Source of the DNA: DAHVFK01 sp035310985
GTDB lineage: Bacteria > Pseudomonadota > Gammaproteobacteria > Burkholderiales > SG8-39
Direction of reading: 5' to 3'
Length of the DNA stretch: 47,906 nt
Assembly: GCA_035310985.1 (NCBI GenBank)
Contig: DATGDH010000090.1
Coordinates: forward strand, 1 to 47,906
In this document: positions 16,423 to 25,085 of the stretch, piece by piece
Layout: every line of letters starts with the position of its first letter
How positions within the stretch are numbered: the first letter of the stretch is position 1
Notes under the pieces: generated by a model
Told to the model about the DNA's origin: nothing
The model's database searches: none
What the model saw: only the letters and a program-made list of their open reading frames with translations
Made by a program: the position numbers and the translations under genes

Positions 16423-17763
16423 GTGCAGTCCGCAGGCGACATCGAGCGGCTGATCGACCATCGCCCGCGCGAGAGCGTGTTTCGGGTGCACCGCGACGCC
16501 TTCCGCAGCGAAGCGGTGTTCGAGCTCGAGATGCAGCGCATCTTCGAGGGTTCCTGGATCTACGTCGGGCACGCCTCGCAGCTGCCCCAACCGCACGACT
16601 ACCTGTGCAGCTGGATCGGGCGCCGCCCGGTCGTGCTGATGCGCGCCGCCGACGGCTCGCTCGGCTGCTTCATCAACAGCTGCCGCCACAAGGGCGCGCT
16701 CGTGTGCCACGGCGGGCGCGGCAATGCGAAGGCGCACGTGTGCCGCTACCACGGCTGGGCCTACGACAGCTCCGGGCGCAACGTCGCGATCAAGGCGCGT
16801 GCGCAGGCCGCCTATCCCGAGGCCTTCGACGCCGAGTCGCACGACCTGGTGCGCGTGCCGCGCTTCGGAGAGTACCGCGGCTTCCTGTTCGCGAGCCTCG
16901 CCGATGGCGTCGCGCCGCTCGAGGGCTACCTTGGCGACGCGCGCGTATTCATCGATCTGGTGGTCGACCAGTCCGCGCAGGGCATCGAGCTGCTGCCGGG
17001 CAACGTCAGCTACACCTATCGCGCGAACTGGAAGCTGCAGCTCGAGAACACCCTGGACGCCTACCACCTCACCTCGGTGCATCCTTCGTACTTCCGACTG
17101 CTCGACCGGCGCGCGGCGATGGGCGAGCGCAGGGACGTCGCGCCGGCGGTCTGGCAGGGCCGCGCGGGCCGCGAGCTGGAAACCGAGATGGGCTCGTTCG
17201 GCTTCGAGCAGGGCCACGCGCTGGTATGGACCAAGGCGCCGGTGGAGCGCCACCCGCTGTACGCCGGCCTCGCCGAGCTCGAGCGGCGCGTGGGCGCGCT
17301 GCGCGCCGACTGGATGCTGCGCACGCGCCAGTTCTGTCTGTTCCCCAACCTGCAGCTCGGCTCCAGCGCAGCGCTGCAGATGCGCGTCATCCGCCCGCTC
17401 GCGGTGGACCTCACCGAGATGACCACCTACTGCGTGGCGCCCGTAGGCGAAAGCGCGGAGGCGCGCCGCCAACGACTCCGCCAGTACGAGGATTTCTACA
17501 ACCCGAGCGGGCTCGCCACCCCGGACGATACGGCGACCTACGAGGATTGCCAGGAGGGATTCCGCTCGGGCGAACTCGAATGGCAGCAGGGCACCATGCG
17601 CGGCACCGGAGCGATGCGCGCCGGCGCCGACGAGCACGCGCGCGAGCTGGGCATCGCGCCCGCGACCTCGATGCACGGCGCATTCGACACGGCCGACGAG
17701 ACCGTCTACCACAGCGTCTACCTCGCGTGGCAGCGCCTGCTCGCCCGGGGAGCGCCGAGATGA
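16423..17763 (+). CDS. Rieske aromatic-ring-hydroxylating dioxygenase, alpha (oxygenase) subunit
   Basis: The 446-residue protein starts at GTG. The Rieske cluster ligands are C87-x-H89 (NSCRHKG) and C107-x2-H110 (CRYHGW), with the usual 17-residue spacer. The mononuclear iron site is D212-x2-H215-x4-H220 (LDAYHLTSVHPSYF). Size and order fit the benzoate/anthranilate-type (BenA/AntA) group, which adds O2 to an aromatic acid. Its stop overlaps the beta-subunit start (ATGA). No ferredoxin or reductase gene is nearby, so the electron donor must come from elsewhere. Confidence 0.92.
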   Translation: MQSAGDIERLIDHRPRESVFRVHRDAFRSEAVFELEMQRIFEGSWIYVGHASQLPQPHDYLCSWIGRRPVVLMRAADGSLGCFINSCRHKGALVCHGGRGNAKAHVCRYHGWAYDSSGRNVAIKARAQAAYPEAFDAESHDLVRVPRFGEYRGFLFASLADGVAPLEGYLGDARVFIDLVVDQSAQGIELLPGNVSYTYRANWKLQLENTLDAYHLTSVHPSYFRLLDRRAAMGERRDVAPAVWQGRAGRELETEMGSFGFEQGHALVWTKAPVERHPLYAGLAELERRVGALRADWMLRTRQFCLFPNLQLGSSAALQMRVIRPLAVDLTEMTTYCVAPVGESAEARRQRLRQYEDFYNPSGLATPDDTATYEDCQEGFRSGELEWQQGTMRGTGAMRAGADEHARELGIAPATSMHGAFDTADETVYHSVYLAWQRLLARGAPR

Positions 17764-18260
17764 GCGCGCTCCCCCCGCCCGAGGCGGCGGAACTCGTGTA
17801 CCGCGAAGCGCAGTATCTCGACGCGCAGCGCTGGGACGACTGGCTCGCGCTGTATCGAGACGACGCCGAGTTCTGGATGCCGGCATGGAAGGACGCGCAC
17901 GCGCTCACCGAATCGCCGGACCGCGAAGTCTCGCTCATTTACTACTCGGCGCGCGCCGGCCTCGAGGACCGGGTCTGGCGCGTTCGCTCGGGGCTCTCGG
18001 TGGCCTCGCTCGTGCTGCCGCGCACCGCGCACGCTATCTCGGGCGTGCTCCTGGCGGACGGCGCGCCCGAGGGCATGCTCGAGCTGCGCTCGACCTGGAC
18101 CTGCCACGTATACGAGGTCGAGCGCGCCGCGCAGCACGTCTTCTTCGGGCGCTACGAGCACAGGCTGCGCAACGACTCGGGCAGGTGGCTGATCGCGGCC
18201 AAAAAGATCGTCTTGATGAACGACCGCATTCCGACCATGATCGACTTCTACTGCGTGTGA
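17760..18260 (+). CDS. Ring-hydroxylating dioxygenase beta subunit
   Basis: The 166-residue protein of the SnoaL/NTF2-like fold has the usual opening of the small subunit (EAAELVYREAQYLDAQRWDD, then WLALYRDDAEFWMP) and ends with the conserved WLIAAKKIVLMNDRIP. It assembles with the alpha subunit, normally as alpha3beta3. It is coupled to the alpha gene by ATGA and to benE by GTGA. Confidence 0.93.
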   Translation: MSALPPPEAAELVYREAQYLDAQRWDDWLALYRDDAEFWMPAWKDAHALTESPDREVSLIYYSARAGLEDRVWRVRSGLSVASLVLPRTAHAISGVLLADGAPEGMLELRSTWTCHVYEVERAAQHVFFGRYEHRLRNDSGRWLIAAKKIVLMNDRIPTMIDFYCV

Positions 18261-19483
18261 GGCGCGCCGTGCCGCTCGAAGCCACGCAAGCCCGCCCGCC
18301 TTCGCCGCGCCAGTTCGTCGCCGACCTGGACGGCCACTACGCCGGCAACGCGCTCGTCGCCTTCATCTTCGCCGCCTCCGGGCCGGTGGCGATCATTCTC
18401 GCGGTCGGCACGCGCGGCGGGCTGTCGGAGGCGGACCTCGCCTCGTGGATCTTCGGCTCGTTCTTCCTGAACGGGCTGCTGAGCATCTTCTTCTGCTGGG
18501 TCTACCGCCAGCCGCTCGTCTTCTTCTGGACCATTCCCGGCGCAGTGCTGGTCGGCAGCGCGCTCGGGCACCTGACGTTCCCGCAGGTGATCGGCGCCTA
18601 TCTCGGCTGCGGCGTGCTGATGCTCGTGCTCGGACTCTCGGGCTGGGTGAAGCGCGCCATGGAGGCGGTGCCGATGCCGATCGTCATGGGCATGGTGGCG
18701 GGCGTGTTCCTGCGCTTCGGACTGAACCTCGTGTACGCGATCCGCGACGACTTCTGGATCGCGGCGCCGATGGCCGCGGCCTTCCTCGCGCTGTCGCTCG
18801 CGCCGCGCCTGGCGAAGGCGCTGCCGCCGGTGATCGGTGCGATGCTCGTCGGCGCCGTCATGGCCGCGGCGCTCGGGCGCTTCCACGGCCTGGCGATGGG
18901 CGGCCTCGGTCTCGTGCACCCGAACTTCTACGCCCCGCAGTTCTCCTGGCGCGCGATGCTCGAGCTCGTCGTGCCGCTCGCGGTGACGGTGCTCGTGGTG
19001 CAGAACGGCCAGGGCGTCGCGGTGCTGCGCGCCGCCGGCCACGCGCCGCCGATCAACGCGATCACGGCGGCCTGCGGCCTGTGGTCGATCCCGGCGGCGC
19101 TCGTCGGCAGCGTCTCCACCTGCCTGACCGGCCCGGTGAACGCGATCCTCGCGGCCTCGGGCGATAAGCAGCGCCAGTACACCGCGGGCGTGCTGGTGGG
19201 CGTGCTCGCGCTCGGCTTTGGGCTGTACTCGCCCGTGTTCACCCATCTCCTGCTCGCCACGCCGCGCGCGTTCATCGGTGCGCTCGCCGGCCTCGCCATG
19301 CTGCGCGTGCTGCAGACCGCGTTCGTGATCTCGTTCAAGACCCGCTTCACACTCGGCGCGCTCGTGACATTCCTCGTCACCGTCGCCGACGTGCCGATCT
19401 TCAACATCGGCGCGGCGTTCTGGGGACTCGTGTTCGGCTTCGCGACGTCGTGGCTGCTCGAGCGCGACGACTTCAAGAAATAG
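18257..19483 (+). CDS. benE: Benzoate/H+ symporter BenE family transporter
   Basis: The 408-residue membrane protein has about 11-12 hydrophobic segments and BenE landmarks such as GPVAIILAVGTRGGLSEADL, AVPMPIVMGMVAGVFL and LTGPVNAILAASG. It imports benzoate or a related acid with protons. A GTG start at 18257 overlaps the beta-subunit stop; GTG 18269 is an alternative. Its position after the Rieske subunits supports an aromatic-acid substrate for the operon. It ends one base before a convergent SDR gene. Confidence 0.92.
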   Translation: MRRAVPLEATQARPPSPRQFVADLDGHYAGNALVAFIFAASGPVAIILAVGTRGGLSEADLASWIFGSFFLNGLLSIFFCWVYRQPLVFFWTIPGAVLVGSALGHLTFPQVIGAYLGCGVLMLVLGLSGWVKRAMEAVPMPIVMGMVAGVFLRFGLNLVYAIRDDFWIAAPMAAAFLALSLAPRLAKALPPVIGAMLVGAVMAAALGRFHGLAMGGLGLVHPNFYAPQFSWRAMLELVVPLAVTVLVVQNGQGVAVLRAAGHAPPINAITAACGLWSIPAALVGSVSTCLTGPVNAILAASGDKQRQYTAGVLVGVLALGFGLYSPVFTHLLLATPRAFIGALAGLAMLRVLQTAFVISFKTRFTLGALVTFLVTVADVPIFNIGAAFWGLVFGFATSWLLERDDFKK

Positions 19484-19484
19484 T

Positions 19485-20258
19485 TCAGAGCACAGCGGAA
19501 GCGCCGCCGTCGAGATTGATGCTGGTGCCGGTGACGTAGCTCGCCGCGTGCGAGGCGAGGAAGGTGATGACCGCCGCGACCTCATCGGCGCGCCCGACGC
19601 GCCCGAGCGGGATGTCCTTGCCTATCGCCGCGTACATCTGCTCGAGCGCCACACCGGTGCTCTGCGCGCGCCGCTCGTGCTGGCCGGCACGCACCAGGCC
19701 GATGCATACCGTGTTCACCAGGATGTTGTCCGGCGCGAACTCCTTCGAGAGCGCCTTGGTGAGCGCAAGCCCCGCGGCGCGCGTCACCGTGGTCGGCATG
19801 GACTTCGCGCGTGGCTGCTTGGCGCCGATGTTGGTGATGTTGACGATCCGCCCCGCGCCCTGCTTGCGCATGTGCGGGATCGCGAGGCGCGCGAGGCGGA
19901 TCGCGGCAAAGAGCTTGAGCTCCATGTCGGCCTGCCAAGCGGCGTCGTCGACCGCGAGGAACTCGCCGGTGGCCGAGGTGCCCGCGTTGTTCACCAGGAT
20001 GTCGAGCCGGCCGAAGGCCGCCAGCGTCTCGGCGACCAGCCGGGCGCAGTCTTCGGCCTTGCTGACGTCCGCGCGGATCGCGGCCACGGCTCCGCCCGCG
20101 GCGCGGATCTCGTCCGCGGTCTGGTCGAGCAGCTCGCGGCGGCGCGCCGCGATCGCCACGCTCGCCCCCTCGCGCGCGAGCATCAGCGCGGTTGCCCGGC
20201 CGATGCCTTGCGTGCCGCCGGTGACGATCGCCGCCTTGCCCTTCAGCCCAAGCTCCAT
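19485..20258 (-). CDS. SDR-family oxidoreductase with altered catalytic residues
   Basis: The 257-residue protein has nucleotide motif TGGTQGIG (13-20), NNAG (90-93) and closing INLDGGAS. In the active-site position SMPTTVTRAAGLAL, the canonical Tyr and Lys of YxxxK are Thr156 and Arg160. It faces the benE operon and could process a pathway intermediate by a modified mechanism. An upstream start at 20339 would add 27 unconvincing residues; a G-run sits just before the chosen ATG. Confidence 0.82.
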   Translation of the reverse strand: MELGLKGKAAIVTGGTQGIGRATALMLAREGASVAIAARRRELLDQTADEIRAAGGAVAAIRADVSKAEDCARLVAETLAAFGRLDILVNNAGTSATGEFLAVDDAAWQADMELKLFAAIRLARLAIPHMRKQGAGRIVNITNIGAKQPRAKSMPTTVTRAAGLALTKALSKEFAPDNILVNTVCIGLVRAGQHERRAQSTGVALEQMYAAIGKDIPLGRVGRADEVAAVITFLASHAASYVTGTSINLDGGASAVL

Positions 20259-20447
20259 ACGCGCCCCCCCCGAAAGGCTCGCAGTGTGCCGCAGTTTCGC
20301 GTAGAGTGCGTCCTTGCTGCGTTGCAGCACCGCCTTCAAGCGGTTATCTGTTGGCTGTCCCGACCCTCTCGCAGTTCCCGTCGAAAGATCCCCTTTCGCT
20401 CTGGCATCGCGGCTTCAGGTTGGCGCCGATGACACGAAAGGAGAACC

Positions 20448-21653
20448 ATGAGCTTCTCGACGCTCGGATTGCATCCGTCTTTGCTTGAAACCCTCGCGGC
20501 GCTCGGCTACGCCGAGCCCACCGCCGTGCAGCGCGCCGCGATTCCCGCCGCCCTCGCGGGCTCCGATCTGCTGGTGTCCTCGCAGACCGGGAGCGGCAAG
20601 ACCGCCGCCTTCATGCTGCCCGCACTGGAGCACATCCGCGCCGCGCGCACGGCCCACGGCCCGCGCGCACCCGGCGCGCCGCGCGTTCTGGTGCTCGCGC
20701 CGACGCGCGAGCTCGCGCTGCAGGTACAGAAGGCGACGCACGGCTACGGCCGGGCGCAGCCCCTGCGCACCGCGTGCCTGGTGGGCGGCATGCCCTACGG
20801 CCTGCAGCTCAAGGCACTCGGCAAGCCGCTCGACATCGTCATCGCGACGCCCGGGCGCCTGAAGGACCACCTCGAGCGCGGCCGACTTGACCTCTCGGGC
20901 GTGCAGATCCTGGTGCTCGACGAGGCCGATCGCATGCTCGACATGGGATTCCAGGCGGACATCGACGCGATCGTCGCGCGCACCCCGGCGACGCGCCAAA
21001 CGCTGCTGTTTTCGGCGACGCTCGAAGGCGTCGTCGGGCGGCTCGCGCGGCGCGTGACGCGCGAGCCGAAGCGCATCGGCATCGAAGCGTCGAAGTCGCG
21101 CGCCACTACGATCGAGCAGCATGCGCTGTTCGCCGACGACTTCGCGCACAAGACGCGCCTGCTCGACGTGCTGCTGCGCGACGTCGATCTCAAGCAAGCG
21201 CTGGTATTCACCGCCACCAAGCGCTCTGCCGAGGACCTGTCGGGCTCGCTCGTCGGGCGCGGCTTCGCCGCCGGCGCGCTGCACGGCGACATGCGCCAGC
21301 GCGAGCGCAACGCCACGCTGCAGCACCTGCGCGATGGGCGCATGCGCGTGCTGGTGGCCACCGACGTCGCCGCGCGGGGCATCGACGTGCCCGGCATTTC
21401 CCACGTGATCAACTTCGACGTTCCGCGGCAGGCCGAGGACTACGTGCACCGCATCGGCCGCACCGGGCGTGCGGGGCGCCCCGGCGTCGCCGTCACGCTG
21501 CTCGGGCACGGCGAGCGCCACCTGGTGCGCTCGATCGAGCGCTACACCGGCTCGGCGCTGAGGATCGCGGTGATCCCGGGCCACGAGCCCGCGCAGCGGG
21601 CCGCGCCGGCTAGCCGAGACCGCCCGCGATATAGTGCTCGAGCTGCTCGATGA
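20448..21653 (+). CDS. DEAD-box ATP-dependent RNA helicase
   Basis: The 401-residue protein has the motifs in order: Q-motif region, SQTGSGKT (45-52), PTRELA, TPGRL, DEAD (158-161), SAT (189-191), and the second RecA domain with ATDVAARGIDV and HRIGRTGRAG. It has only a short basic tail, as in compact RhlE-like helicases. AAGGAGAA precedes the ATG. Its last 44 bases overlap the convergent CBS gene. The 189-base gap to the divergent SDR shows no clear element. Confidence 0.93.
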   Translation: MSFSTLGLHPSLLETLAALGYAEPTAVQRAAIPAALAGSDLLVSSQTGSGKTAAFMLPALEHIRAARTAHGPRAPGAPRVLVLAPTRELALQVQKATHGYGRAQPLRTACLVGGMPYGLQLKALGKPLDIVIATPGRLKDHLERGRLDLSGVQILVLDEADRMLDMGFQADIDAIVARTPATRQTLLFSATLEGVVGRLARRVTREPKRIGIEASKSRATTIEQHALFADDFAHKTRLLDVLLRDVDLKQALVFTATKRSAEDLSGSLVGRGFAAGALHGDMRQRERNATLQHLRDGRMRVLVATDVAARGIDVPGISHVINFDVPRQAEDYVHRIGRTGRAGRPGVAVTLLGHGERHLVRSIERYTGSALRIAVIPGHEPAQRAAPASRDRPRYSARAAR

Positions 21654-22050
21654 TGAATCGCTGCTCGGAGATGATGTCCTTAACCAGGTCGCCGATCGAG
21701 ATCAGGCCGACCATCCGCTCGCTCTGCATCACCGGCAGGTGGCGCAGGCGATTCTCGGTCATGAGCGCCATGCACTCCTCGTTGGTCTGCTCCGGGCGCA
21801 CGTACATCACGCGCGAGCTCATGATGTCGCGCACCGGAGTGTCGCGCGATGAGCGCGCCATCAGCGCGACCTTCCTCGCGTAATCGCGTTCGGTGATCAT
21901 GCCGATCACCTTGCCGCCCTCCATCACCACCAGCGCGCCGATGTTCTTCTCGGCCATCTTCTGCACCGCTTCGAACACCGAGGCCTCGGGCGAAATGCTC
22001 GCCACCGACTGGTCTGGCTTAGTCTTGAGGATCTGCGCCACGGTCGTCAT
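21610..22050 (-). CDS. CBS-domain pair protein
   Basis: The 146-residue protein consists of two CBS motifs. The first spans about 10-65 (EAVQKMAEKNIGALVVMEGG, then VIGMITERDYARKV); the second spans about 73-130 (IMSSRVMYVRPEQTNEECMA, then LRHLPVMQSERMVGLISIGD). Stand-alone CBS pairs sense adenine nucleotides. No partner enzyme is adjacent. It is a different protein from the CBS gene at 30993. Confidence 0.9.
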   Translation of the reverse strand: MTTVAQILKTKPDQSVASISPEASVFEAVQKMAEKNIGALVVMEGGKVIGMITERDYARKVALMARSSRDTPVRDIMSSRVMYVRPEQTNEECMALMTENRLRHLPVMQSERMVGLISIGDLVKDIISEQRFIIEQLEHYIAGGLG

Positions 22051-22091
22051 GGATTCCTCCGGTCGGAAAAGGGCCCGACCCTTACTGTAAG

Positions 22092-22661
22092 TCAGCCCGC
22101 TTTCCGGCGGAAGTGGAGCGGAAAGAGCTCCTTTACGATCGGACCGTCGGCGGCCCAGGCCTTGCAACCGTCGATGAAATAGGGCTTGCGCGCCTCGCGG
22201 CTCGGCTGGTCCGCGGTCGCGACCTTGCCGCCCTTCGGCCAGCTGCCCATGGTCTGGAACGCGACGGTCGCCGCGGGCATGAGCAGCTCGCGCAGGTGCG
22301 TGCAGCCCTTCGTGCCGCCGACCGCCTCGTTCACCGCGCGCCGCCAGCCGCCGCCTACCTTGGCGCCGATCAGGCGCTTGTAGGCTGGCGCCACCGTGAA
22401 GCACGGCGCGTAGGGCGCCTCGTTCGTCGCCACCTCGATGTCGCGCACCACCATATCGCGATCAAGCGTCATCCTGAGCTGCATGTCGTGCACGTGCTGA
22501 CCGGCCTCGCGGTGCCCGCGAAAGGGCTCGGTCACCTCGTAGGTCTTCCGGTCGACGATGCGCGCCTCGATGTCGAACAAGCCGTCCTCGCGCTCGTAGC
22601 CCTCGCAGGCGATGGTGCGCGTATGCAGGTGGCGCCGCGGCGCCGCAGGGGAAAGACTCAT
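22092..22661 (-). CDS. DUF2889 domain-containing protein
   Basis: The 189-residue soluble protein carries HLHTRTIACEGYEREDGLFD and IEARIVDRKTYEV, then a C-rich GGTKGCTHLRELLMPA region, as in DUF2889 proteins of proteobacteria. Function is unknown; some family members neighbour catabolic genes. Earlier in-frame ATGs exist, but they read through the palindrome at 22675-22697, so I start at MSLSPAAP. No good ribosome site is seen. Confidence 0.8.
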   Translation of the reverse strand: MSLSPAAPRRHLHTRTIACEGYEREDGLFDIEARIVDRKTYEVTEPFRGHREAGQHVHDMQLRMTLDRDMVVRDIEVATNEAPYAPCFTVAPAYKRLIGAKVGGGWRRAVNEAVGGTKGCTHLRELLMPAATVAFQTMGSWPKGGKVATADQPSREARKPYFIDGCKAWAADGPIVKELFPLHFRRKAG

Positions 22662-22674
22662 GAAGATGCATCCG

Positions 22675-22697
22675 AAAATGGGGTTAGACCCCATTTT
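22675..22697. repeat. Palindromic REP-like element 1
   Basis: AAAATGGGG...CCCCATTTT, with 10-base pairing arms around a 3-base loop (core GGGGTTAGACCCC). It lies directly upstream of the DUF2889 gene. It is one of thirteen copies in the window. Confidence 0.85.
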
Positions 22698-22757
22698 CCC
22701 ACGGCGCCCCCTGCCCAAGGACTGAGGTTCGCCTAACCTGAGTTCACCCGTGGATCG

Positions 22758-22782
22758 AAAATTAGGGTCTGTCCCTATTTTT
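22758..22782. repeat. Palindromic REP-like element 2
   Basis: Core AGGGTCTGTCCCT between A and T runs. It contains the TAG stop (22775-22777) of the 95-residue leftward gene, so it may also end its transcript. Confidence 0.85.
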
Positions 22783-23062
22783 CCTTGCGCTGCGCGACCA
22801 AATAGCGCGTGCGCGACGAGAGCCCGACCAGGCTGAGATTGCCGGTCTGCGCCGGCCGGCCCGCGCCGCCCCGGATCGCAGCGGCGACCGCAGCGAGATC
22901 TTCCTCGTGACCGAACCAGCTGGTTCCCGACAGGTATTCCGCGACCGCCGCCACGCGCGCGCCCTCCTCGGCCGCGCGCTGGAGCCAGGCGCGGGCGTCG
23001 AAGGCGTAGTACTGCTCGGCGCAGGAGCGCTCGATATCGAAAAGGGCATCGATCGCGCTCAC
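22775..23062 (-). CDS. Small hypothetical protein
   Basis: About 95 residues from a GTG start (CAC at 23060-23062), beginning MSAIDALFDIERSCAEQYYA and ending RTRYLVAQRKEK, with the stop inside REP-like element 2. It is Ala-rich, probably helical and soluble. I do not recognise the family. Start choice is uncertain, because the frame stays open further upstream and no clear ribosome site is seen. Confidence 0.5.
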   Translation of the reverse strand: MSAIDALFDIERSCAEQYYAFDARAWLQRAAEEGARVAAVAEYLSGTSWFGHEEDLAAVAAAIRGGAGRPAQTGNLSLVGLSSRTRYLVAQRKEK

Positions 23063-23130
23063 CCCCGCAGTCTGCGCGCTCTGCGTTACATCCTTTCGAG
23101 CGCCTTCACCTCGAAAGGCGCGCGGCCGGC

Positions 23131-23529
23131 TCAGGCAGGACTCGGCCGTCCGGGTATCTCGACGGCGTGCAGCCTGATCGTGCGGTACAGGTACACCACG
23201 CCGATCACGAGTGAAACCAGCGCCGTGGCGAACATGTTCTGGCCGACGACGCCCGCGTACACGAGGTACGCGGCCCAGACGCTCAGGCCCGCCGCGCGCG
23301 CCCAGCACGCCGGGATGATCGCGGCGCATAGGTACACGGTTCCCAAGGCGAAATGCCCCGCCGCGAACCACCCGGCGTCCTCACCGGGGTTCGGCAGGAA
23401 GAATGGCGCGAGCGCGACGATGCCGCACAACCCCGCGAGACCCAGCAGCAGCCAGTGCGATTCGCGCAGGAAACGGTTGCGCGCGCAGTCGCTCATGCTT
23501 GCGAACACATGCTTCTTGCTCTCGTCCAT
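23131..23529 (-). CDS. Small integral membrane protein
   Basis: The 132-residue protein has a polar, charged N-terminus (MDESKKHVFASMSDCARNRF) and four hydrophobic segments (about 26-44, 55-75, 80-100, 100-118). Its start is well supported by GGAGG 6-7 bases upstream. The family is not recognised. The 225-base gap between it and the next gene (23530-23754) shows no clear element. Confidence 0.75.
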   Translation of the reverse strand: MDESKKHVFASMSDCARNRFLRESHWLLLGLAGLCGIVALAPFFLPNPGEDAGWFAAGHFALGTVYLCAAIIPACWARAAGLSVWAAYLVYAGVVGQNMFATALVSLVIGVVYLYRTIRLHAVEIPGRPSPA

Positions 23530-23754
23530 GTGACCCTCCTTACACACTGCAGGAAAAGGCCCTAGCCGACGATGCGAAGCGCGGAAACCGCCCGATGCCC
23601 GTTGCCCCGCTCCGGCACCATCGGCTTCAGCGATCAATGCTCCGCCGACGGCGCGCAAATTCAATCGCCCGACTTCATGAATATCAACGTTTCCTCGAAT
23701 TGAGGCGCATTGCTGACGCCTTGCGCCGATGGTGCCGCGCAGCAATCGCGCGCG

Positions 23755-24501
23755 CTACGGCCGCTGCGCGCGAACGGCCGCGCGCTGCGGCATGAGCAGA
23801 AGGCAGGCCAGCATGAAAAGCGCGAGCCAGGAAGACGAGCCGATGCGGCTCAGGTGCAGCCCGCCCATCGCGTGCGGCTTGGTGAGCAGATCGCCGAGCG
23901 TCGCGCCCAGCGGCCGCGTAAGGATGAACGCCGACCAGAAGAGCAGCGTGCGCGAGATGCGCGTGAAGTAGTACGCGCCAGCAACGAGCACGAGCGCCGC
24001 TCCGAACACCAGCGCCCCGCCCTCGAAGCCGAGGCCGCCGCTGTCGGCGAGGAAATCTCCGAGCGCGGTGCCGAGGGTGTTGGAAAACAGGATCGTCGCC
24101 CAGTAGAACGCTTCCACTCCCGGCGCGCTGATGTTGTCCACCGCGACCGATACCATGGTGAAGCGCCACAGGACGAGCACCCCCATCAGCAGCACGAACA
24201 GGATGAGCGAGCCGCCCACGTAGCCGATCCCGAGCGAGCGGTCGGCGAAGTCGGCCATCGTCGTGCCGGCAGTGGTAGTGGCGACGATGACCGCCCAATA
24301 CAGGAACGGATGGAACTTCCTTGCGCGGATCTGCGCCGCGGCCGTAACCACCAGGAATGCGACGAAGATCAGGCTGCTCACAGCGTAGCCGAGGTGCAGC
24401 GTCATCGACAGCGCGTCGCCGCCCGTCTCGCCGAGCGTGGTGGCGGCGATCTTGATCAGCCAGAAGGCGAGCGTGACTTCGGGAACTTTGCTGTTGCGCA
24501 T
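23755..24501 (-). CDS. Multi-pass membrane protein with fourfold G-[ED] repeats (COG4705-like)
   Basis: The 248-residue protein has about seven to eight hydrophobic segments. Four related motifs recur: TTLGETGGDALS, TTTAGTTMADFADRS, NTLGTALGDFLAD and RPLGATLGDLLTK. Such internal symmetry suggests a duplicated transporter or channel core, as in the uncharacterised COG4705 family. The substrate is unknown. I start at MRNSKVPEVT; ten upstream residues are possible. It is transcribed away from the MaoC gene. Confidence 0.75.
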   Translation of the reverse strand: MRNSKVPEVTLAFWLIKIAATTLGETGGDALSMTLHLGYAVSSLIFVAFLVVTAAAQIRARKFHPFLYWAVIVATTTAGTTMADFADRSLGIGYVGGSLILFVLLMGVLVLWRFTMVSVAVDNISAPGVEAFYWATILFSNTLGTALGDFLADSGGLGFEGGALVFGAALVLVAGAYYFTRISRTLLFWSAFILTRPLGATLGDLLTKPHAMGGLHLSRIGSSSWLALFMLACLLLMPQRAAVRAQRP

Positions 24502-24550
24502 GGGCCGCGAAGGCGCAGCTTGGCGAGGCAAACTTAAGGTCGACTTAAGG

Positions 24551-24601
24551 CGGGACAGACCCTATATTCCGCATAGCGAAAAACAGGGTCTGACCCCATT
24601 T
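24551..24601. repeat. Composite pair of REP-like palindromes 3 and 4
   Basis: Two cores in opposite orientation (GGGACAGACCCT at 24552-24563 and CAGGGTCTGACCCC at 24584-24597) are joined by TTCCGCATAGCG. The same linker, reverse-complemented with one change, joins the pair at 25903-25960. It ends one base before the start codon of the MaoC gene and supplies its whole immediate leader. Confidence 0.8.
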
Positions 24602-25069
24602 ATGCGCACGCAAACCCCGCACGGCCGCTACTTCGAGGAGTTCCGCGTCGGCGACGTCTACGAGCACCGCCCGGGGCGCACGATCGGCGAGGCGGACAAC
24701 GTGTGGTTCTCGCTGCTCACCATGAACCAGCATCCGCTGCACAGCGACCACGCCTACGCGGCGCAGACGCAGTTCGGCCGCACGCTCGCGAACTCCTGCC
24801 TCACGCTCTCGATCGTCACCGGGATGAGCGTCGACGACGTGAGCTACAAGGCGATCGCCAATCTCGGCTGGGACAAGGTGAAGCTCGTCGCGCCGGTGTT
24901 CGTCGGCGACACGATCTACGCCGAGTCCGAGGTGCTCGCCGCGCGGCGCTCGGAGTCAAACCCGGAGCAAGGCATCGTCACCGTGCGCACCACCGGCAAG
25001 AAGGCCGACGGCACGGTGTTCATGACCTTCGAGCGCTCGGTGCTCGTGCCGCTGCGCGGAGCGAAATAG
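24602..25069 (+). CDS. MaoC-family hydratase
   Basis: The 155-residue single hot-dog-fold protein carries TMNQHPLHSDHAYA, the family's substrate-site motif, and APVFVGDTIYAESEVL. It resembles the short mesaconyl/methylmalyl-CoA-type MaoC hydratases acting on enoyl-CoA thioesters. ATG 24602 abuts a REP-like palindrome, so no ordinary ribosome site is present. A longer in-frame start at 24437 lies inside the neighbouring gene. The TAG stop is inside REP-like element 5. Confidence 0.85.
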   Translation: MRTQTPHGRYFEEFRVGDVYEHRPGRTIGEADNVWFSLLTMNQHPLHSDHAYAAQTQFGRTLANSCLTLSIVTGMSVDDVSYKAIANLGWDKVKLVAPVFVGDTIYAESEVLAARRSESNPEQGIVTVRTTGKKADGTVFMTFERSVLVPLRGAK

Positions 25070-25085
25070 GGACAGACCCTATTTC
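25063..25085. repeat. REP-like element 5, holding both stop codons of a convergent pair
   Basis: GAAATAGGGACAGACCCTATTTC (written here as arms GAAATAGGG and CCCTATTTC around ACAGA). The rightward MaoC stop TAG is 25067-25069, and the leftward hydrolase stop begins at its other edge (25085-25087). It is suited to be a two-way terminator. Confidence 0.85.
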
